Source: Gordonia shandongensis DSM 45094
GTDB taxonomy: Bacteria > Actinomycetota > Actinomycetes > Mycobacteriales > Mycobacteriaceae
NCBI RefSeq assembly: GCF_000423025.1
Contig: NZ_AUHE01000005.1
Span: 1 to 64,000 of the forward strand
DNA length: 64,000 nucleotides
Direction: 5' to 3'
The translations under genes and the position numbers were made by a program. Under the pieces are notes generated by a model that was not told the DNA's origin, did not search any database, and was given only the letters and a program-made list of their open reading frames with translations. Positions 60,302 through 64,000 of this stretch are shown piece by piece. How positions within the stretch are numbered: position 1 is the first letter of the stretch; each line of letters starts with the position of its first letter.

Positions 60302-61879
60302 GTGCAGATCACCAGCATCGGTCACGCCGGATTCCACATCCAGACCGCAGCCGGATCCATCCTCTGCGACCCCTGGGTCAACCCCGCGTACTTCGCATCG
60401 TGGGTGCCGTTTCCGGACAACTCCGAACTCGACTGGAAAGCTCTCGGCGACTGCGACTACCTGTACGTCTCGCATCTGCACCGCGATCACTACGACGAGC
60501 AGAATCTGCTGGAGAACGTCAACAAGGACGCGACCGTCCTGCTGCCGGACTATCCCGTCCCGGACCTCAAGCACGATCTGGAGCGCCTGGGCTTCCACAC
60601 CTTCGTCGAGACCACCGACTCGACCAAGCACACGGTCTCCGGACCTCGCGGCGATCTCGACATCATGATCATCGCGCTGCGGGCGCCCGCCGACGGACCG
60701 ATCGGCGACTCGGGACTGATCGTCGACGACGGCGAGACCGTCGTGTTCAACATGAACGACGCCCGTCCGGTCGACCTCGACGTGGTGCACGACCAGTTCG
60801 GTCACGTGGACGTCCACCTGCTGCAGTACTCCGGCGCCATCTGGTACCCGATGGTGTACGACATCCCACGCAAGTCGAAGGCCAACTTCGCCAAGCAGAA
60901 GCGGCAGCGCGGCATGGATCGCGCACGGTCGTACATCGAGCAGGTCGGCGCCACCTGGGTGGTGCCGTCGGCGGGTCCGCCGATGTTCCTCGACGACGAT
61001 CTGTTCGGCCTCAACGACTTCAACACGGGCTCGGACGCCGATCAGGCGAGCATCTTCCCCGACCAGGCCGAGTTCCTCGATCAGATGGTCACTCACGGCA
61101 CCGACGACGGCGAGCGTCATCGCGGCCTGATGATGGTGTCCGGATCGGTCGCCGACTTCTCCGGGAGCGTCCTGGACGGCGTCGAGCATCCGTACCCGCC
61201 CGAGCAGGTCTTCGGTGAGAACAAGAAGGCGTATCTCGAGTCGATGAAGGAGAAGTTCGCTCCGGTCATCGCCGCGCAGAAGGCGACGTGGGCGCCGGCC
61301 GACGGCCCGTCGCTGCTCGAGCCGCTGCGCGAGACGTTCGAGCCGATCATGGCCCAGTCCGACCTGATCTGCGACGGTATCGGGTACCCGGTCGGCCTGG
61401 CGGTCGGTGAGGACACCTATGTGCTGGACTTCCCGAAGCGGATCGTCCGCATGCGCGAGGAGGGCGACGGCAAGTACCGCTACGGGTTCCGCATCGCGCC
61501 GGAGCTGGTGCGGACCGTGCTGCGCGACGACGAGCCCGACTGGGTCAACACGATCTTCCTGTCGACTCGATTCACCACGTGGCGCATCGGCGGTTACAAC
61601 GAGTACCTGTACACCTTCTTCAAGTGCCTCACCGACGAGCGGATCGCGTATGCCGACGGCTGGTTCTCCGAGGCGCACGACGACTCGGCGTCCATCGAGC
61701 TCGACGGGTGGGTGATCCAGCGCCGCTGCCCGCACCTCAAGGCCGACCTGTCGAAGTTCGGCGTCATCGAGAACGGCAAGCTCACCTGCAATCTGCACGG
61801 GTGGCAGTGGGATCTGGCCAGCGGTCGCTGTCTGACGTCGAAGGGACACGAGCTGCGCGTGGACAACGCGCCGGAGTAG
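60302..61879 (+). CDS. Metallo-beta-lactamase-fold protein with C-terminal Rieske domain (Rv3818 type)
   Basis: 525 residues. The N-terminal UlaG/metallo-beta-lactamase-like domain starts VQITSIGHAGFHIQTAAGSI with the metal motif SHLHRDHYD (H58, H60, D62, H63). At the C-terminus a Rieske [2Fe-2S] centre has CPH at 476-478 and CNLH at 496-499, followed by GWQWDLASGRC. The layout recalls CMP-sialic acid hydroxylase, which carries an N-terminal Rieske instead. The function of the mycobacterial counterpart Rv3818 is unknown to me. GTG start at 60302, GAAAGG about 10 bases upstream. A 3' terminator-like hairpin follows after 122 bases. Confidence 0.85.
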   Translation: MQITSIGHAGFHIQTAAGSILCDPWVNPAYFASWVPFPDNSELDWKALGDCDYLYVSHLHRDHYDEQNLLENVNKDATVLLPDYPVPDLKHDLERLGFHTFVETTDSTKHTVSGPRGDLDIMIIALRAPADGPIGDSGLIVDDGETVVFNMNDARPVDLDVVHDQFGHVDVHLLQYSGAIWYPMVYDIPRKSKANFAKQKRQRGMDRARSYIEQVGATWVVPSAGPPMFLDDDLFGLNDFNTGSDADQASIFPDQAEFLDQMVTHGTDDGERHRGLMMVSGSVADFSGSVLDGVEHPYPPEQVFGENKKAYLESMKEKFAPVIAAQKATWAPADGPSLLEPLRETFEPIMAQSDLICDGIGYPVGLAVGEDTYVLDFPKRIVRMREEGDGKYRYGFRIAPELVRTVLRDDEPDWVNTIFLSTRFTTWRIGGYNEYLYTFFKCLTDERIAYADGWFSEAHDDSASIELDGWVIQRRCPHLKADLSKFGVIENGKLTCNLHGWQWDLASGRCLTSKGHELRVDNAPE

Positions 61880-61918
61880 TCGCCCCGCATCGCGGGCCGA
61901 CGTGATAAATTCACTGAT

Positions 61919-62052
61919 GTCGCGGACCCCTGGTGATCCGCGGCGTCGACTCGGTCCGGGTGGAATCGGGGCTCTTGGGAGGGAGCTGCTCGGATCGTTC
62001 TAGCGCGGCGCAGCCGTCGGGTGCGGAATTCCCCCGATCGCTGCGCCGCGCT
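61919..62052 (+). ncRNA. Candidate small RNA downstream of the Rieske gene
   Basis: TGATAAATT at 61904-61912 fits an extended -10 element (TGnTAnnnT), unusual in such GC-rich DNA. About 7 bases on, the region can form a hairpin (CGCGGA 61921-61926 with TCCGCG 61937-61942) and it ends with a strong terminator-like hairpin at 62002-62052. The stretch has no open frame resembling a protein and lies between convergent genes. Transcription is not shown; it could equally be the 3' untranslated region of the Rieske gene. Confidence 0.35.
62002..62052 (+). terminator. Terminator-like hairpin after the Rieske gene
   Basis: AGCGCGGCGCAGC (62002-62014) and GCTGCGCCGCGCT (62040-62052) pair perfectly over 13 bases. 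Within the loop TCGGG and CCCGA can extend the stem. The pyrimidine tract TCTCTTCTC follows, so it points toward termination on the plus strand. Confidence 0.75.
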
Positions 62053-62118
62053 TCTCTTCTCATCGCATCCACCAGTGCTGATAATAATAGTTATCGCATT
62101 GCCAGCGGGCTTGATCGG

Positions 62119-62922
62119 TCAGCCGAAGGGCGTCGCCCCCGCCGCCGACAGCGCCGCGTATCCGACGAAGGCGACGGCGTCGATCACCCCGTGTGCGATC
62201 ACCAGCGGCCACAGTCGGCCCGTCACCTGATACCACCGGCCGAACACCACACCCATCGCCAGATTGCCGAGGCCGCCGCCGACACCCTGGTACAGGTGAT
62301 AGCCGCCCCGCAGGGCCGCCGACGCCGCCAGCGCACCGCCGCCCCCGACACCCAGCTGACGCAGCCGGGTGATGAGGTAACCCACCACCACAACCTCCTC
62401 GGCGAACCCGTTGGCGAACGCGGTGAGGACCAGCAGCGGCCCGCGCCACCACAGTCCGTCGTCGGGCGCGGCGATCAGTTCGGCGTTCCACCCGAGAGCC
62501 CGCGCCAGCGCGACCAGCCCCAGCCCCGGCAGTCCGATGACCGCGGCCAGCACCAGCGACGGCGCGGCGTCCGCGCGACGCGGTCGCCCCAGCCCCAGCG
62601 CCCGCGGACCGATGCCGGTGCGCCACAGCAGATACAGCGCGAGCAGACCGAAGGCGACCAGCGTGGCGGCCCCCATCGCCTGCCGAACGGCGTCGATGGC
62701 CGCGACCGGCGAACGCGACGGGTTCAGCGCCACCGAGACGTCGCCGAGACCGCCCGTGAGCGCCCACTGCAGCAGACTCAACGCAGCGCCGATCGCCTTG
62801 AAACCGAAGGTCAGCACGCCGACGATCACCAGTTCCACGATCAACGCGCGGCGTTCGGTCGGATCGTCGATCCGCACGATGTCGGCGCCCGGCGGATCGG
62901 CTCGCGAAGTCACGGCCACCAC
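62119..62922 (-). CDS. CPBP-family intramembrane metalloprotease (variant motif)
   Basis: 267 residues with about eight membrane segments. The first CPBP motif is FAEEVVVVGYLITRLRQLG, with the Glu pair but Val where most members have the Arg of EExxxR. The second is LRGGYHLYQGVGGGLGNLAMG with its His, and the third IAHGVIDAVAF. These residues bind zinc in CAAX-type proteases; the G-Y-H-L-Y-Q-G form is a common actinobacterial subgroup whose substrates are unknown. GTG start. It converges on the Rieske gene and lies downstream of the DUF2470 gene on the same strand. Confidence 0.8.
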   Translation of the reverse strand: MVAVTSRADPPGADIVRIDDPTERRALIVELVIVGVLTFGFKAIGAALSLLQWALTGGLGDVSVALNPSRSPVAAIDAVRQAMGAATLVAFGLLALYLLWRTGIGPRALGLGRPRRADAAPSLVLAAVIGLPGLGLVALARALGWNAELIAAPDDGLWWRGPLLVLTAFANGFAEEVVVVGYLITRLRQLGVGGGGALAASAALRGGYHLYQGVGGGLGNLAMGVVFGRWYQVTGRLWPLVIAHGVIDAVAFVGYAALSAAGATPFG

Positions 62923-62958
62923 GGTAGCCGCCGATGCGGCCCCGCCTCAGGCGTCCGG

Positions 62959-63014
62959 GGTCAGGGATGCGAGGTCAGGGATGCGAGGTCAGAGATTCGA
63001 GGTCAGAGATGCGA
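62959..63014. repeat. Four 14-base tandem units at the 3' end of the DUF2470 gene
   Basis: GGTCAGGGATGCGA occurs at 62959-62972 and 62973-62986 exactly, then with one or two changes at 62987-63000 and 63001-63014. The array covers the DUF2470 stop codon (62989-62991) and the spacer before the CPBP gene. A 14-base period changes the frame, so gains or losses in the coding part would alter the C-terminus. Confidence 0.88.
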
Positions 63015-63750
63015 GGGCGGCGGAGAGTTCGGGAACGCAGGTGGCCGGTTGCGGGAAGGGGATGCGGACGTCCTCGTCACGGTCGCCGACCTCGGCCCGC
63101 AGTGTGATTCCGAAGCGGTCGAGACGCAGCGGCCGGACCCGACCGCCGCGGATCGATGCGGGCAGATGTCGGCTGAGCTGCTCGACGAGATCCGGATGGT
63201 CGGCGTCGAGGTGCCGCAGCCAATCGGCCTCGTACTCCCAGAATCGGTCTGGCTGCGCCGACGCCAGCTCGTCGACGTCCACGCCGCAGGCCCCGCTCGC
63301 CGTCGCGATGACGGCGGAGCCGAGCGCGAGCCGCACCAGGCTGAATCCGTGCCCCACGTCGAGGAGATGCTCGTCGGGGTGGTCGCCGGCGATCTCGACC
63401 GCGAGCTCCCGCTGCAGTCGGTCGGGCACCTCGTTCAGCGTTCCCGACAGCCAGATCAGCGACCGCACGGGTTCGCGCATCGGCACCGGCGCACGGTCGA
63501 TCACCTCCACCATCGCGGTCGGTGTCCGCCCGGTGACGGTCAGCTGCGTCAGCGCGTCGGCGTCGTCGGGGATCAGCAGAAAGGCGTCGGTCTCGAAGAG
63601 GTGGACCACCGCGACCCGGTCGCAGCCCGTCGATCCCCCCGCGTCCCCCGACGTCCCACCGTCGATGCCGGCCGACAGGGATCCCGACTCCGCAGCGCGG
63701 CACGCCGTCTGGATCTGCTCCGCAACGCGGGGCGCGAGCATCGTCGTCAT
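62989..63750 (-). CDS. DUF2470-domain protein, possibly haem- or flavin-related
   Basis: 253 residues. DRVAVVHLFETDAFLLIPDD and MVEVIDRAPVPMREPVRSLIWLSG form the first half. The C-terminal part (about 165-220: ELASAQPDRFWEYEADWLRH, LVEQLSRHL, GGRVRPLRLDRFGITLRAEV) is the DUF2470 domain, also found at the end of HugZ-type haem oxygenases and pyridoxamine-oxidase-fold proteins. No enzymatic residues are identified. Two iron-box-like sites lie upstream, supporting a role in iron or haem metabolism. ATG start at 63750. Confidence 0.7.
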   Translation of the reverse strand: MTTMLAPRVAEQIQTACRAAESGSLSAGIDGGTSGDAGGSTGCDRVAVVHLFETDAFLLIPDDADALTQLTVTGRTPTAMVEVIDRAPVPMREPVRSLIWLSGTLNEVPDRLQRELAVEIAGDHPDEHLLDVGHGFSLVRLALGSAVIATASGACGVDVDELASAQPDRFWEYEADWLRHLDADHPDLVEQLSRHLPASIRGGRVRPLRLDRFGITLRAEVGDRDEDVRIPFPQPATCVPELSAALASLTSNL

Positions 63751-63777
63751 TCCACCACCTCCTGACCTCGGCCACCA

Positions 63778-63816
63778 ACAGGTAAGTGTGACCTTACTTA
63801 TGGTGACCTAACTTAC
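63778..63816. promoter_or_regulatory. Two IdeR/DtxR-like iron boxes
   Basis: ACAGGTAAGTGTGACCTTA (63778-63796) matches the 19-base IdeR/DtxR consensus TWAGGTWAGSCTWACCTWA at 14 positions by my count. TTATGGTGACCTAACTTAC (63798-63816) matches at 13. They lie 28 and 48 bases upstream of the DUF2470 start, where repression under high iron would be expected. The divergent pheA start is 71 bases away. Binding is inferred only. Confidence 0.5.
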
Positions 63817-63886
63817 GGATCCGGCGGTGTCGCGTCAACGCCCGCGGCGCAATCCGCCGCACCCGCTTCTCGTCTACGCTGAGATC

Positions 63887-64000
63887 GTGCCCGTCTACGC
63901 TTACTTCGGTCCCGCCGGCACGTTCACCGAGATGGCCCTCGACACGCTCCTCGCGCGACGCGAGGCGGCGCCCACGGCGACCACGCTCGCGGTGAGCAAC
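63887..64000 (+). CDS. pheA: Prephenate dehydratase, N-terminal part (runs off the right edge)
   Basis: 38 codons from a GTG: VYAYFGPAGTFTEMALDTLL is the standard beginning of the prephenate dehydratase domain, followed by RREAAPTATTLAVSN. The enzyme converts prephenate to phenylpyruvate in phenylalanine synthesis. Length, catalytic T-R-F motif and ACT domain are outside the window. Position agrees with Rv3838c at the end of the syntenic stretch. Confidence 0.88.
   Translation, partial: MPVYAYFGPAGTFTEMALDTLLARREAAPTATTLAVSN

Overview
The window is high-GC actinobacterial DNA. It carries the cell-wall core locus of a mycolic-acid-making organism: galactan, arabinan and decaprenyl-phosphoryl-arabinose genes, three Emb arabinosyltransferases, the accD4-pks13-fadD32 mycolate condensation cluster and two antigen-85-type mycolyltransferases. 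Gene order follows, from memory, the Mycobacterium tuberculosis stretch Rv3777 to Rv3838c, with many genes missing or added. A fused HadA/HadB-type dehydratase, LGFP-tailed mycolyltransferase and three emb genes fit Gordonia or a close relative (Williamsia, Tsukamurella) better than Mycobacterium or Corynebacterium. The genus is inferred, not shown.

Layout. 1-1000: a small accessory patch with the start of an IS256-family transposase abutting a LysR/ArgP regulator that has lost its N-terminus, then tRNA-Ser(UGA). 1077-7180: quinone oxidoreductase, MarR regulator, a class V aminotransferase-fold protein without the PLP lysine, the proteasome activator Bpa, and the galactan exporter Wzm/Wzt with GlfT1. 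7203-9192: a KstR-like operator, a luciferase-like flavoprotein and a fused hot-dog dehydratase. 9203-11915 (minus): GtrA, a small membrane protein and an ABC ATPase plus unfamiliar permease. 11982-15287: a DUF222/HNH gene, a secreted lipase and a universal stress protein.

15465-20431: dprE1, dprE2, aftA and a metallo-beta-lactamase-fold gene. 20389-23867: PLDc_N membrane protein, DEAD-box helicase, aroQ and a solitary ectoine hydroxylase. 23957-34223: embC-embA-embB. 34315-43193 (minus): accD4, pks13, fadD32. 43308-48758 (minus): LLM oxidoreductase, Culp6-like lipase, DUF732 lipoprotein and two mycolyltransferases. 49116-55852 (minus): overlapping genes aftB, ubiA, PAP2 phosphatase, glfT2, glf. 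55916-60134 (minus): SpoIID-domain protein, HAD phosphatase, two PlsC acyltransferases. 60302-64000: Rieske/metallo-beta-lactamase fusion, a possible small RNA, a CPBP protein, a DUF2470 protein behind iron-box-like sites, and the start of pheA.

How the genes work together. Glf makes UDP-galactofuranose; GlfT1 and GlfT2 build galactan on a lipid carrier; Wzm/Wzt export it. UbiA, the PAP2 phosphatase and DprE1/DprE2 make decaprenyl-phosphoryl-arabinose, which AftA, EmbA/B/C and AftB use outside the membrane. FadD32, AccD4 and Pks13 make mycolic acids, which the antigen-85 enzymes transfer onto the arabinan. I see no CRISPR array, rRNA or prophage.
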